Assembly (NCBI RefSeq): GCF_037975445.1
Contig: NZ_CP150254.1
Span: 2,726,001-2,790,000 of the forward strand
DNA length: 64,000 bases
Reading direction: 5' to 3'
Source: Peribacillus sp. FSL P2-0133
Lineage (GTDB): Bacteria > Bacillota > Bacilli > Bacillales > DSM-1321
The stretch's first letter is position 1. Each line of letters opens with the position of its first letter. The notes under the pieces were generated by a model. It saw only the letters and a list, made by a program, of their open reading frames with translations. It did not search any database and was not told the DNA's origin. The position numbers were made by a program, and so were the translations under genes. Shown here one piece after another: positions 27,486 through 36,619 of the stretch.

Positions 27486-27712
27486 ACATATCACCTCCAC
27501 ACAATAGGGTGTCTCATTATCCGAAAAAACATACGCTGAGCGACCAGGTCTTTTTAAGTTTTCTTGCGTTTAAGTTAAGAGTTAAACATAAAATACTAAT
27601 TCATTACTAGTAATCTCATTTTCAACAACATTTAATTGGTATTCTAAATAGTTATAACTCTTACTATTTGTTAAGATATAAATATATAACTTAGAGATAA
27701 CGGAGAGAGATT

Positions 27713-28360
27713 GTGAAGAAGAAACGTAAGAAATCAAAGAATGTTTTTGTCATTTTTATTCTCATTTTTGCATTTTTGCTAATAAAGGAGATCATGCGAA
27801 CCCCCAATTCTGAAAATGTTTCCACATCAGTAAATACGCTTGATTCTTTTGCGAACGTGAAAAAGTATAGTTCACTTCTCAGAGACGAGTTGGCTAAATA
27901 CGGGCTTGAGGAGCATACTTCGACATTGATTGCTTTGATGCAGCAGGAAAGCCGAGGACGGGGCGGTGACCCAATGCAGGCATCTGAGTCAGCGGGTCTT
28001 GATCCAAATACAATCACAGATCCAACGGAAAGCATTAAGTATGGAGTGAAACATTTTAAGAGAATCAATGAATACGGCAATGAAAAGGACGTGGATTTTG
28101 CCACGATCATTCAAGCATATAACATGGGAATTGGTTATATTGATTTCGTTGCGAATAAAGGGGGCAAGCATACTGAGGAGCTTGCGAAGAAGTTTTCCAT
28201 GCTTCAGGTCGAAAAAAACCCTACCCTTTATGATTGCGGCGGAGACAAAGAGAATTTTCGATACCCATATTGCTACGGTGATTACTCGTACAGTGCCAAG
28301 GTATCTAAGAACATTGAGGAGCTTGCCGACAGTATATCGGCTCAAGCTGATGGTGAGTGA
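27713..28360 (+). CDS. Lysozyme-like exported cell-wall hydrolase
   Basis: A 215-residue protein with a basic N-terminus and one hydrophobic signal/anchor (about residues 8-25), then a Lysozyme_like (CwlT-type muramidase) domain: TLIALMQQESRGRGGDPMQASES gives the catalytic Glu in QQES, followed by SIKYGVKHFKRI and IIQAYNMGIGYIDF. The C-terminus has YDCGGDKENFRYPYCYGD, two cysteines that could pair outside the cell. CwlT proteins also have an NlpC/P60 domain; here only the muramidase half is present. Start GTG with GGAGAG. Single-gene unit. Confidence 0.85.
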   Translation: MKKKRKKSKNVFVIFILIFAFLLIKEIMRTPNSENVSTSVNTLDSFANVKKYSSLLRDELAKYGLEEHTSTLIALMQQESRGRGGDPMQASESAGLDPNTITDPTESIKYGVKHFKRINEYGNEKDVDFATIIQAYNMGIGYIDFVANKGGKHTEELAKKFSMLQVEKNPTLYDCGGDKENFRYPYCYGDYSYSAKVSKNIEELADSISAQADGE

Positions 28361-28365
28361 GGAGA

Positions 28366-28400
28366 ACAAAAAAGCCTGCTGAATGAAGTAGGCTTTTTGT
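28366..28400 (+). terminator. Rho-independent terminator
   Basis: AAAAAGCCTGCT pairs with AGTAGGCTTTTT around a 6-base loop, ending in a T-tract. Confidence 0.88.
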
Positions 28401-28449
28401 TCATGCTAAAGGTTTCACTGTTGTTGAGTTCAAAGTATCAAAACCAATG

Positions 28450-29001
28450 TCATTTGTTGTTCAACCATGGAAGGAGGTCTTTATGTTTATAGAGTTTCTC
28501 GGATTCTGAAATGGTTTGTGAAAGAAGAATATCAATGGAATCAAGTAAAGAGTTTAGGGCTTGTTTAACAGAACCACTCTCATAGTGCTCTAAGGGCACA
28601 GGTAACTCTTCCTCGTCTAAAATAAAATGTGCCCCACCCGGAAGCACCAAGATATCAATGATCAAATCCTCAAAGGAAACCAACTTATCCTCCATATATG
28701 TATTCCTTACAATATTAAAATAGGATCCTAAATAATTCCCTTGGTTATCTCTCCAAATGTATAAATTATAAGGACGGTCTTTCCAATAATGAGCAATCGT
28801 ATAACTGCCTATAGGAATGGTTAGTTTTATAGGACCCGCTTTCATCGTGAAAGAATCCATGATTTCATGAAAAAGCACGACATGTTGATTTTGTGCTTTT
28901 AACAGCAAACAGTTATATTCCACAACTAAGGAGTCATAGCGGATTTTTCTTTCTATTATTTCATCGCCACGCTGTAGTGCTGGTGTAAATATATTGTCCA
29001 T
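28450..29001 (-). CDS. DUF402 domain protein
   Basis: A 183-residue protein with DUF402 features: IKLTIPIGSYTIAHYWKDRPYNLYIWRD in the beta barrel, then SFEDLIIDILVLPGG and LDEEELP with the acidic cluster that binds divalent metal in Ntdp/FomD-type nucleoside-diphosphate phosphatases. The usual GWYxNI motif is replaced by YLGSYFNIV. It could hydrolyse a nucleotide-like phosphate; function is inferred from the family only. Confidence 0.75.
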   Translation of the reverse strand: MDNIFTPALQRGDEIIERKIRYDSLVVEYNCLLLKAQNQHVVLFHEIMDSFTMKAGPIKLTIPIGSYTIAHYWKDRPYNLYIWRDNQGNYLGSYFNIVRNTYMEDKLVSFEDLIIDILVLPGGAHFILDEEELPVPLEHYESGSVKQALNSLLDSIDILLSQTISESEKLYKHKDLLPWLNNK

Positions 29002-29235
29002 CGTTTCTATTTCTCCCTTAAAAACTATCTAGATCATTTATTTCATTTTACTTAATAAGGTTTTTCTTTTCTAATAAGGGGCTCGCCAGGGAAATGGGGG
29101 ATTAACAGCTTTATGGAAATTCAAATATTAAAACCTAATTTCACACCTACAATAACGAGAAACTAGGCTTTATTTACTTCAAAATCGTACACTTCTGGAA
29201 TAAACACAACTTACAAGATAGTTGTTTCTTGGAAC

Positions 29236-29736
29236 CTATCCTATATACGCCTGCTTTAAAGTTTTAATGTCAATTTTCTTCATTTGGAGCAGCGCTTTCA
29301 TAACTCTTTCCGATTTTTCAGGATTGGAGTCGTTTACCATCTCGGTTAGTTCCGCAGGGACAATTTGCCATGACACACCAAATCGATCTTTCAGCCAACC
29401 GCACACTTGCGCTTTTTCGTCTCCGCCTTCGGAAAGTTTTTCCCAATAATAATCGACATCTTCTTGATCGTCGCAATTGATGATAAATGATATTGCCTCT
29501 GTGAATTTGAATTGAGGGCCGCCATTCAATGCTACGAATGCTTGTCCTTCCAATTCAAATTCCACGGTCATCACTGACCCCTCTTGCTTCCCGTGGATTT
29601 GATTTCCTTCATTTCCATAGCGAGTGATCCTACCGATCTTAGAATTTTCGAAGATGGATGTGTAGAACTTTGCCGCCTCTTCAGCTTGATTATCAAACCA
29701 CAAGTTGGTTGTGATTTTTTGAATTTTATTTTTCAT
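29236..29736 (-). CDS. PhnB-like VOC superfamily protein
   Basis: A 166-residue single-domain protein of the 3-dmu-9_3-mt (PhnB-like) group: TTNLWFDNQAEEAAKFYTSIF at the start, MTVEFELEGQAFVALNGG, then YYWEKLSEGG and CGWLKDRFGVSWQIVP. These are VOC-fold proteins of uncertain activity, often annotated as 3-demethylubiquinone methyltransferase, which a menaquinone-using Bacillus would not need. Minus-strand single gene with RBS AAGGAG. Confidence 0.85.
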   Translation of the reverse strand: MKNKIQKITTNLWFDNQAEEAAKFYTSIFENSKIGRITRYGNEGNQIHGKQEGSVMTVEFELEGQAFVALNGGPQFKFTEAISFIINCDDQEDVDYYWEKLSEGGDEKAQVCGWLKDRFGVSWQIVPAELTEMVNDSNPEKSERVMKALLQMKKIDIKTLKQAYIG

Positions 29737-30030
29737 AATTTCTCCTTTTCGGTTACATATTTAGTAAGTCTTTGATAACTAAACCCTTCAGTTATTGGGG
29801 TTATAAGTGAAATTTATTTTTCGAGTATTGAAATACCCTATTACTATACACCATTTATCAGGAACCTAGAAAATTATGTAAGGGTTAGGGTGAAGTTAAA
29901 AACCGTTTGAGAATTCAATTTTTACTAGCCAATCATTTAACTAATTACCTTTATATAGCATCCCCTAAGGGTTAACGAAAAATTATTTCCTTATGCTAGT
30001 TACGGTATCTTTGCCCCTAGTGATGGAAAT
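29737..30030. other. Intergenic stretch without a gene
   Basis: AT-rich DNA between two PhnB-like genes. I see no gene, riboswitch or clear promoter beyond the terminator listed next. Confidence 0.5.
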
Positions 30031-30076
30031 AAAAAAGGATATAGAAACTTTTCACCAGTGAAAAGACCTATATCCA
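30031..30076 (-). terminator. Strong two-part hairpin terminator
   Basis: On the minus strand GGATATAG pairs with CTATATCC, enclosing a second perfect stem CTTTTCAC/GTGAAAAG, and is followed by TTTTTT. It ends the transcript of the second PhnB-like gene. Confidence 0.85.
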
Positions 30077-30116
30077 AATAATTGAAGATTAATCAATAAA
30101 GTGTCATGTTCATTTC

Positions 30117-30530
30117 TCAGCTCTCGAAGTTAAATTGCCATTTGATTCCGAATTTATCCGTTAACTGACCGTAAATTTTACTCCAGAATGTTTCTTGGAG
30201 CTCTAGACCAACCGTGCCGCCTACACTTAGTTTGTTAAAAATCGATTTAATTTCATCCAAGTCACTACCGACATATGCCAGGCTGATATTGTTGCCTTCA
30301 ATAAAGGGCATACCAGGAAAAGTATCGGAAAACATGACATTGCTTCCATTAATATTTAGCCTTGTATGCATGACTAAATCTTTCGCTTCTTCTGGAAGGG
30401 CAAATTCCGGATTAGGCGGTGTTTCCCCAAAGGTCATGATATTTGGTTGTTCCGTTCCAAAAACCTCTGCGTAGAACTCTACTGCTTCTCGACAATTCCC
30501 ATTAAAATTAAGATATGCATCAACTGACAT
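30117..30530 (-). CDS. PhnB-like VOC superfamily protein
   Basis: A 137-residue VOC protein: AYLNFNGNCREAVEFYAEVFG at the start, MHTRLNINGSNVMFSDTFPG in the middle and FGIKWQFNFES at the end. About 30 residues shorter than, and clearly different from, the PhnB-like protein at 29.2-29.7 kb. Probably cytoplasmic; activity unknown. Read as a single gene ahead of the hairpin terminator. Confidence 0.85.
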   Translation of the reverse strand: MSVDAYLNFNGNCREAVEFYAEVFGTEQPNIMTFGETPPNPEFALPEEAKDLVMHTRLNINGSNVMFSDTFPGMPFIEGNNISLAYVGSDLDEIKSIFNKLSVGGTVGLELQETFWSKIYGQLTDKFGIKWQFNFES

Positions 30531-30596
30531 CTATCTCACTCCAATTTTTTTTATTTTTATTCGTTGCTACAAGTTTATTGACATCATGTTGCATTA

Positions 30597-31064
30597 TTAC
30601 CTGACGAAAAACTCCGGTGGTTCAATTCCGAGCGTTCTAAGATAGATATAACCTTGTCCCCTATGATGGATCTCATTTTCCAAGGCATATTGAAGTCTAT
30701 CAAAGTGGCTTTGTGAGGGACCGAAAAAAGGATCCTTTTCCACCACTGCAAGCGTTTCCTCGGTCATTTCCTTCCACAGTTTCCTAGTATCATCCCTTAC
30801 TGCTTCGCATGCTGAAACTAGTTCCTCTTTGGTGGAAATTCCAGCAAACGAATCTGGATACTCCCAAACACTAAGTGCAATACCACGCATATATCCAGTC
30901 TCAATGTTCATGATTTCTTTAACCATCTCTGCGAAAGGGCGAAGCTTCCCGGCGGGGGTATAGTGAAATAATTCCTCTTCAGGAAAGGCTTCAACCACCC
31001 GCATCGTTAATCTCCTGTTGCCTTCCAATATATTTAACAAACCCTCTTTCGATAGAACCACCAT
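30597..31064 (-). CDS. DinB-family four-helix protein
   Basis: A 155-residue DinB/YfiT-type protein: an N-terminal helix (LEGNRRLTMRVVEAFPEEEL), FAEMVKEIMNIETGYMRG, and the C-terminal LENEIHHRGQGYIYLRTLGI, which carries part of the metal-binding His triad (HH in EIHHRGQ). Such proteins are often damage-induced or thiol-dependent transferases using bacillithiol. Minus strand, 66 bases upstream of the PhnB-like gene, with which it may be co-transcribed. Confidence 0.85.
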   Translation of the reverse strand: MVVLSKEGLLNILEGNRRLTMRVVEAFPEEELFHYTPAGKLRPFAEMVKEIMNIETGYMRGIALSVWEYPDSFAGISTKEELVSACEAVRDDTRKLWKEMTEETLAVVEKDPFFGPSQSHFDRLQYALENEIHHRGQGYIYLRTLGIEPPEFFVR

Positions 31065-31443
31065 TTCACTCTCCTTTAAGAAATACTCTGTATAGAAGTT
31101 CTGGGGAAAATTGAAAAGTCCTGCAACTCCTGCAAATTTCTGTATGTAAAGTTTGCACAGCTTTTTTTACTACCGGGGAAAGCTTCCTAAAAATATCATT
31201 TTTCTTTTACACTTGATGAAATGAATAGGAGCATTAAAACATAGACGGTTTTTTACTCCAATTAGAGTTATAGTACCATTAACAGTGGTAACTTAATATC
31301 TGGAAGGAATTCGCACATGGTAAATATTGATTAAATCTTGTATTTATTATACGATTCAATTGGTTATATATTTCCAACCAACAATATGCTTATACGTAAT
31401 GGATATCATTAATAACGGAGCCAGCAGAAAAGGAGAGAAGCAA
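31065..31443. other. Divergent intergenic region
   Basis: About 380 bases between DinB (-) and VOC (+). One imperfect inverted repeat, GTTA-N4-ACCA with TGGT-AAC, lies near 31266-31293 and could be a regulator site. No gene seen. Confidence 0.35.
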
Positions 31444-31824
31444 ATGATTAATAAAGTCGGTCAAATCATGTTATATGTAAATAACCAAGACGAGTCATTG
31501 AAATTTTGGACGGAAAAATTCGGTTTTAGTGTAATTTCTGAAGAAGATAACGGCCAAGGGCTAAGATGGATTGAAATAGCCCCAACAAAGGAAGCACAAA
31601 CGAGTATCATCCTGCATAATAAGGAATTCATTGCTAAAATGCAGCCGGAATTAAATCTTAATACACCTTCATTAATGTTTTACTCGGATAATCTTGATGA
31701 ATTATATAAAGACTTTTCGGAGAAGAATATCAAAGTTGGGGAACTTGTGAATATGCCATCTGGAAGAGTCTTCAATTTTGCTGATAATGAAGATAATTAC
31801 TTTGCGGTCATGGAAAAGAAGTAA
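31444..31824 (+). CDS. VOC-family (glyoxalase/bleomycin-resistance fold) protein
   Basis: A 126-residue VOC protein: GQIMLYVNNQDESLKFWTEKFG, LRWIEIAPTKEAQTSIILH and FNFADNEDNYFAVME give the two beta-alpha-beta-beta-beta units. ATG at 31444 is preceded by AAGGAGAG; an earlier in-frame start 39 codons upstream has no RBS and would add an AT-rich non-homologous leader. Enzyme or binding role unknown. Confidence 0.88.
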   Translation: MINKVGQIMLYVNNQDESLKFWTEKFGFSVISEEDNGQGLRWIEIAPTKEAQTSIILHNKEFIAKMQPELNLNTPSLMFYSDNLDELYKDFSEKNIKVGELVNMPSGRVFNFADNEDNYFAVMEKK

Positions 31825-31841
31825 ATCATTAAAGATAAAAG

Positions 31842-31891
31842 AACATCAAAACGACTAGAAAAACTATTTTTTAGTCATTTTGATGTTTTTG
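31842..31891 (+). terminator. Rho-independent terminator
   Basis: AACATCAAAA-C-GACTA pairs with TAGTC-A-TTTTGATGTT, then T-tract. It lies between convergent genes. Confidence 0.85.
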
Positions 31892-31901
31892 ATACTACTA
31901 T

Positions 31902-32222
31902 TTAGTCTGCAGGCCTTGTCCCAGCAGGAAGTCCAGAGTTCTCAACCGTCTTGATCGGCCGAACGGTTATGTCTCCATTCACGTAAATTTGACAAGATAA
32001 ACGCAAATGATCTTCCATTCCTTTGTCTTCAAAGACCTTTTTTTCTTTTTGTGTGACCTCCAAAAAATCACCTGCCAATATTTCCACTCTGCAAGTTGTA
32101 CATTTAGCCTTCCCGCCGCATCGGTGAAGAATATTAATACCATTATCCTCCAATGCTAATACTAACTTTTTTCCATTCTCAACTTCAAACGTTCCTTGGT
32201 CAAATACTGTTACGTAAGGCAT
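31902..32222 (-). CDS. [2Fe-2S] ferredoxin
   Basis: A 106-residue plant-type ferredoxin. Cluster ligands C35, C41, C44 (RCGGKAKCTTC) and C77 (LSCQIY) fit the C-x5-C-x2-C-xn-C pattern. The family's beta-grasp fold is covered from residues 3 to 92. Minus strand, start ATG with AGGTGG RBS. Redox partner not evident from the neighbours. Similar ferredoxins are widespread in Bacillus and often stand alone. Confidence 0.9.
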   Translation of the reverse strand: MPYVTVFDQGTFEVENGKKLVLALEDNGINILHRCGGKAKCTTCRVEILAGDFLEVTQKEKKVFEDKGMEDHLRLSCQIYVNGDITVRPIKTVENSGLPAGTRPAD

Positions 32223-32355
32223 CTAATACCACCTCTTATTATAAAATATCTTTCAACAGGTCATTAACATATCTATTCTCTTACCTTGTCCATATGACAT
32301 AAAAAAATGTGAAGTCATTACTGATTGCTAGTTAAGATGAATAATTAATTATCTT

Positions 32356-32384
32356 GAAGACAAACTTTAAGTACATTCATAATA
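32356..32384 (+). promoter_or_regulatory. Candidate sigma-G (forespore) promoter of cdaS
   Basis: GAAGA (32356-32360), a 17-base spacer and CATAATA (32378-32384). The -10 fits CATNNTA exactly, the -35 matches four of five positions, and cdaS is a known SigG target in Bacillus subtilis. It leaves a leader of about 105 bases. Confidence 0.4.
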
Positions 32385-32498
32385 ATAAATTTAACAAAGC
32401 ATAAACAGAGCTAGGGAAAATAAGAATGTTCATTTAGAGAGATAATTAAGATTTATTGAATAAAAGAGAGTGAAATAATAAAAGGGAGGTGCATGCCT

Positions 32499-33119
32499 GT
32501 GACTAATGGCAATTGTGATTTTTCACCAATGAAACAAATGTTAAAAGAGGAAATTCGTCAAGTAATATCGGCATTACAGGATAACTTAGAAGCAATGGAT
32601 GATGAAAATTATTGTCTTCTTGGAAATTTCGAGAAAATAAAGGATAAATTCGTATACATCGATATGAAAGCAGCAACATTTTATTTGAACTGTTATTTGT
32701 CACCATTTACGGACAAATATCCCGAATTATCAATTTGTGTACAAAATTTGTCGAACTTGAGACATGGCGGGTTGATTGTTATTCAACGGGGAGATTCTCT
32801 TGATTCTTTGATCCAACCAGGTATTTCAATAGGAGCGGAGTTAACCCATTCTTTATTGGAATCAATTTTTTTCCCTGGAAATCCACTACATGATGGTGCC
32901 GTATTGGTTAGTCAAAATCAGATTGTTTCCGCAGCAAATGTCCTTCCGCTTTCAGACAGACCAACAGGGGGAAAAAAACTTGGAACACGCCATCGCTCTG
33001 CTTTAGGTTTATCTGAACGAAGTGATGCCCTTGTATTGGTAGTATCAGAGGAAACAGGAAGAGTTTCATTCGCGTTTAATGGGAATTTATACCCAATTAA
33101 TGCTCATGGGCCCATTTAG
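32499..33119 (+). CDS. cdaS: Sporulation-type diadenylate cyclase CdaS
   Basis: A protein of about 206 residues that makes c-di-AMP from two ATP. The N-terminal 60 residues are two helices that autoinhibit the enzyme in CdaS; there is no membrane segment (unlike CdaA) and no DNA-binding domain (unlike DisA). The DAC domain shows LHDGAVLV and GTRHRSALG, the two catalytic motifs. Start: the GTG at 32499 lies nine bases after GGGAGG, whereas the ATG two codons earlier is only three bases away. In Bacillus subtilis this enzyme works in the forespore and supports germination. Confidence 0.9.
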   Translation: MTNGNCDFSPMKQMLKEEIRQVISALQDNLEAMDDENYCLLGNFEKIKDKFVYIDMKAATFYLNCYLSPFTDKYPELSICVQNLSNLRHGGLIVIQRGDSLDSLIQPGISIGAELTHSLLESIFFPGNPLHDGAVLVSQNQIVSAANVLPLSDRPTGGKKLGTRHRSALGLSERSDALVLVVSEETGRVSFAFNGNLYPINAHGPI

Positions 33120-33287
33120 AATTTTTGAGACCATTAAGTCATTAGTGATTATAATTCTGTAGGTAATTCACCCCTGAAAAAATAATCATAGAGCAATTGG
33201 GTAAAGGAAAACGTATTTTTTTCACTTTTGTAATTCAAAAGCTTATTTTTCTCGGTATTACAGGTACGGAAAAGGTCATGAATTAAT

Positions 33288-33316
33288 TAACCCGGTGATT
33301 TTTACCGGGTTTTTGG
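33288..33316 (+). terminator. Rho-independent terminator
   Basis: AACCCGGT pairs with ACCGGGTT around a 7-base loop, followed by TTT. It ends the cdaS transcript after a 170-base 3' region that contains no gene. Confidence 0.88.
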
Positions 33317-33395
33317 TTGCTTTTTATATAAAAAAAGGCATATGATAAATAAGGAGTCTCAATCAGAAAAGTTATAAAACGAAAGAGGATTTTAA

Positions 33396-34142
33396 ATGAT
33401 AACCATTAAAAGTGAACGAGAAATAAATTTGATGCATGAAGCGGGCAAACTTCTTGCTGCGACGCATAGAGAAATTGCAAAAATGATAAAACCGGGCATC
33501 ACGACTTGGGAAATCGAAGAATTTGTCGATAAGTACTTGGCAGAGCATGGTGCCACTCCTGAACAAAAGGGCTATAACGGCTACAAATATGCAACGTGTG
33601 CATCAGTGAATGATGTAATCTGCCACGGCTTTCCGCAAAAGAAAGCCTTAAAAGAGGGAGACATCGTTACGATTGATATGGTAGTGAACCTTAACGGAGG
33701 TTTGGCGGATTCAGCTTGGACATATGCAGTCGGAGAAGTTTCCGATGAAACTCAGCGTTTAATGGATGTAACCAAGAATGCTTTATATAGAGGCATCGAA
33801 GTTGCACGGGCAGGAAATCGTCTTGGGGACATCGGGCATGCAATCCAGTCATATGCAGAAGGTGAAAAGTTTTCTGTTGTTCGCGATTTTACAGGGCACG
33901 GAATCGGTAAAACCATGCACGAGGACCCAACAGTCCTACATTATGGTAAGCCAGGTAAAGGTGCCCGTTTAAAAGAGGGAATGGTCATCACGATCGAGCC
34001 AATGTTGAATGCAGGAACATGGCATATGAAAATGGACCAAGACGGCTGGACGGCAAGAACGGCAGATGGAAAACTCTCCGCCCAATATGAACATACCCTC
34101 GTCATTACAAAAGAAGATCCGATCATTTTAACGGAACAGTAA
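33396..34142 (+). CDS. map: Type I methionine aminopeptidase
   Basis: A 248-residue cytoplasmic enzyme that removes the initiator Met. Metal ligands are D94, D105, H168, E201 and E232 (in TIDMVV, LADSAW, GHGIG, TIEPML and QYEHTL); H78 is the substrate-binding His. Full pita-bread fold length. Housekeeping map genes lie in the ribosomal cluster; this one stands alone between terminators and is probably the second paralogue found in many Bacilli (MapB/YflG type). Confidence 0.92.
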   Translation: MITIKSEREINLMHEAGKLLAATHREIAKMIKPGITTWEIEEFVDKYLAEHGATPEQKGYNGYKYATCASVNDVICHGFPQKKALKEGDIVTIDMVVNLNGGLADSAWTYAVGEVSDETQRLMDVTKNALYRGIEVARAGNRLGDIGHAIQSYAEGEKFSVVRDFTGHGIGKTMHEDPTVLHYGKPGKGARLKEGMVITIEPMLNAGTWHMKMDQDGWTARTADGKLSAQYEHTLVITKEDPIILTEQ

Positions 34143-34190
34143 ACAAAAAGAAGAAACGGCCTAATCATGTGCCGTTTCTTCTTTTTGTTT
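34143..34190. terminator. Bidirectional terminator
   Basis: An 18-bp near-perfect stem (ACAAAAAGAAGAAACGGC with GCCGTTTCTTCTTTTTGT) with A- and T-rich outer arms. It ends map. Confidence 0.85.
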
Positions 34191-34387
34191 TATTGAAATA
34201 TTTCACAATAAACCTCGGCAGAATATTCTGAATTCCATTTACCCACAATAGATCAAATTCGAAAAATTAGTACTAGGCAGTTAGGCATTAAAAACTTTAC
34301 TATTATGTGGGAGCACAGGATAATAAGGGGAAGGAAGAAATAATTAATAATATGTTATATAAACACTATATAAAGGGGGTAATGACT

Positions 34388-35140
34388 GTGAAGAAAGGGG
34401 AGAAACTGTCTGCAACGGTTGAAACAGTTGGGTTGAGCCAGCGGGAATTTTTAACGATTTTTTTACTACACTCTTTGAGAATAAAACCGAATTATCCAAG
34501 GGCGATTCATCAGGACCTAAAAAATACGTTCACTGGAAAAGTGCATAGCTATGACTATCTATGTAAAATATCCAATACGCTAGTCGAATCCAAACATTTA
34601 TCATTATATACGAATAAGGGAAGAAATTATTATCAAATAACTGAAAAAGGCAAAGAGCTTTACATATGGTATCAAGAAAATTTCCTGGAACGGTTTTCCG
34701 AAGTGAAAAAGGTCATTGATCGCTTCATGTTCGATTTAAGGGGTTCTGGTGAAAACCCACCAGTTATTAATGAACTTCCAGAAGAATACAGGTCGTATTT
34801 CTCGAAAATAATATCGGTGAAAGACCTTGTCCGTTATGTAACTTTAAAAGCCGCTTTCACTAAGAAGCCCATTTACATGGGGGAAATTGGCGATCTCCTT
34901 AAAAATCAGTTCGGTTGGATCGCTTCAAACGGCTATTTATACGATTTATCTCATGAAATGGAAGAGAACGGCCTTCTTGTCGGCAGGTGGGAAAGTGAAA
35001 AACGAACTAAACGGTATTTACGAATCACCGATGAAGGACAGCATCATTACAAACAGATTGCGGATTCTGCAGCCTTTCAAGTCCAGGAAGTCCAAAAATA
35101 CATGGCCAGTGTCGTTATGTTCTTAAAAGAAAAGAGTTAA
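34388..35140 (+). CDS. Double winged-helix, PadR-like regulator
   Basis: A 250-residue protein that looks like two winged-helix units in tandem: residues about 5-85 (REFLTIFLLHSLRIKPNYPRA, then YQITEKGKELYIWY) and about 150-250 (DLVRYVTLKAAFTKKPIYMGE, YDLSHEMEENGLLVGRW, KRYLRITDEGQHHY). The second half matches PadR-type regulators closely. Start: GTG at 34388, eight bases after AGGGGG; an ATG two codons earlier is too near. It is followed after 116 bases by the GTPase gene, a possible target. Ligand unknown. Confidence 0.7.
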   Translation: MKKGEKLSATVETVGLSQREFLTIFLLHSLRIKPNYPRAIHQDLKNTFTGKVHSYDYLCKISNTLVESKHLSLYTNKGRNYYQITEKGKELYIWYQENFLERFSEVKKVIDRFMFDLRGSGENPPVINELPEEYRSYFSKIISVKDLVRYVTLKAAFTKKPIYMGEIGDLLKNQFGWIASNGYLYDLSHEMEENGLLVGRWESEKRTKRYLRITDEGQHHYKQIADSAAFQVQEVQKYMASVVMFLKEKS

Positions 35141-35256
35141 TTGAAATAAGAAATGGAGCCCCTTAATTTTGCAAGGAGATTGAAGTTACATGCTTAAATT
35201 GAATCGTTCAAGGGTAAATGTTACTTAAAAAACTTCTTAACAAGGGGGAATGACTG

Positions 35257-36504
35257 ATGGTGGAAAAACACGAAGAAATGGGAAGCATATTCAGTTTCAT
35301 TAAAGGCCAGGTAGATAAACTGCCCATTTCACAATCGAAAAAGAACAAAATGCTCGACCAGCTCCTAAAGCTTAAAACGATGACAGTTGATGCAAGGGAA
35401 CCGCGAATTGCTCTTGTAGGAAGGCGGGGGTCCGGAAAATCATCACTGATCAATGCGATGTTTGGACAGGAACGGCAATATGTCAGTTCCGTTAAATCTG
35501 GAACGGGTAAGGGAAAATGGCTTTGGTACCCGAGTGATGCCGAGCCCAAAATCCGTTTGCTGGACTCCCGGGGACTGGGTGAGAGTGAAGCTCCTACGGA
35601 AGAGTTCGAAGAAAAAACACCAATGGATGAATTGATAAAAGCGGTAACCGAAGAACAGCCTGATGTGTTTCTTTTTTTGATTAAAGCAAAAGAAACAGAT
35701 TCAAGGGTTGAAGAAGATTTAAAAGAGTTGAAGAAGCTGCGCAAAATCGTTAAAGAGAATCACCATTATGATGTACCCGTAATCTGTGTGGTCACCCAAG
35801 TGGATGAATTAGATCCGCCCCATTATAAACAAGCACCTTTTGATGCCAATCCTAAGAAAAAACAGAATATTGATGAAGCCATCGCTTTGATGTCAAAACG
35901 ATTTAAAGAGAGTGAAATACCACTATTGAACATCATTCCTATTTGTTCGTATATTGATTTTGATGAAAATGGAAATATTGAATATGATATGCGTTGGAAC
36001 ATAGATTTGCTTTCTGATTACTTGATCGAGGCCTTACCCAGTGAAGCGAAGCTGAAGACCGCCAAAGTGATGCAGAGCCAATTCGTTAAGAAGAAATTCG
36101 CGCGGACGATAGTGGGAACGTTTACGGCAATAGCTGGTTTAATAGGTGCAGAGCCGATACCTTTCGCTGATTTTCCCATTTTGACCGGCATTCAAGGTTT
36201 GATGATTGTGGTGATTGGTTTTATCGCGGATAAAGAAATCAATACAAAAACTGCAAGTGAATTCATTGCGGCATTAGGGATCAATGTTGGAATCGGTCTC
36301 CTTGTGAGGGAAGGTGTCAGGGCTGCAGTCCGATTCATCCCAGGAGCTGGTCTAGCGGTTTCAGGTGCGGTAGCGGGCGCGGTCACATATGGAATCGGGC
36401 AAGCAGCGATAGCTTACTTTCTCGAAAACAAAGATATTGATCAGGCGAAGGAAGCTTACAAGAACGCGAACAAAGACTATAAAAATGAAGATATTGACTC
36501 TTAA
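35257..36504 (+). CDS. Membrane-associated GTPase with C-terminal DUF697-like domain
   Basis: A 415-residue protein. The G domain has G1 GRRGSGKSSL (about 52-61), G3 DSRGLGE and G4 TQVDELD (instead of NKxD, a variant also seen in YfjP/IRG-like GTPases). The last 130 residues are hydrophobic and glycine-rich (VGTFTAIAGLIGAEPIPFADFPI, IPGAGLAVSGAVAGAV), which matches the DUF697/DUF697-like membrane region found behind Era-like GTPases. This design is shared with dynamin-like and bacterial IRG-like proteins. RBS AAGGGGGA. Role unknown; it may act in membrane stress. Confidence 0.82.
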   Translation: MVEKHEEMGSIFSFIKGQVDKLPISQSKKNKMLDQLLKLKTMTVDAREPRIALVGRRGSGKSSLINAMFGQERQYVSSVKSGTGKGKWLWYPSDAEPKIRLLDSRGLGESEAPTEEFEEKTPMDELIKAVTEEQPDVFLFLIKAKETDSRVEEDLKELKKLRKIVKENHHYDVPVICVVTQVDELDPPHYKQAPFDANPKKKQNIDEAIALMSKRFKESEIPLLNIIPICSYIDFDENGNIEYDMRWNIDLLSDYLIEALPSEAKLKTAKVMQSQFVKKKFARTIVGTFTAIAGLIGAEPIPFADFPILTGIQGLMIVVIGFIADKEINTKTASEFIAALGINVGIGLLVREGVRAAVRFIPGAGLAVSGAVAGAVTYGIGQAAIAYFLENKDIDQAKEAYKNANKDYKNEDIDS

Positions 36505-36619
36505 TGGGCAGATTCAAACCATAAACTACACTAAGGTGATATGATAAAGTGGAGTTCGCAGTTCTGTTTCTGCTGCAAAATGGTTCAGGATTTTGTTTAC
36601 TACAGAAGGGATGATCTTC

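Noticed and set aside
29236..29736. 3-demethylubiquinone methyltransferase
   Set aside because: The family is often so named, but the fold is VOC, there is no SAM-binding motif, and a ubiquinone step is not expected in a Bacillus-type organism.
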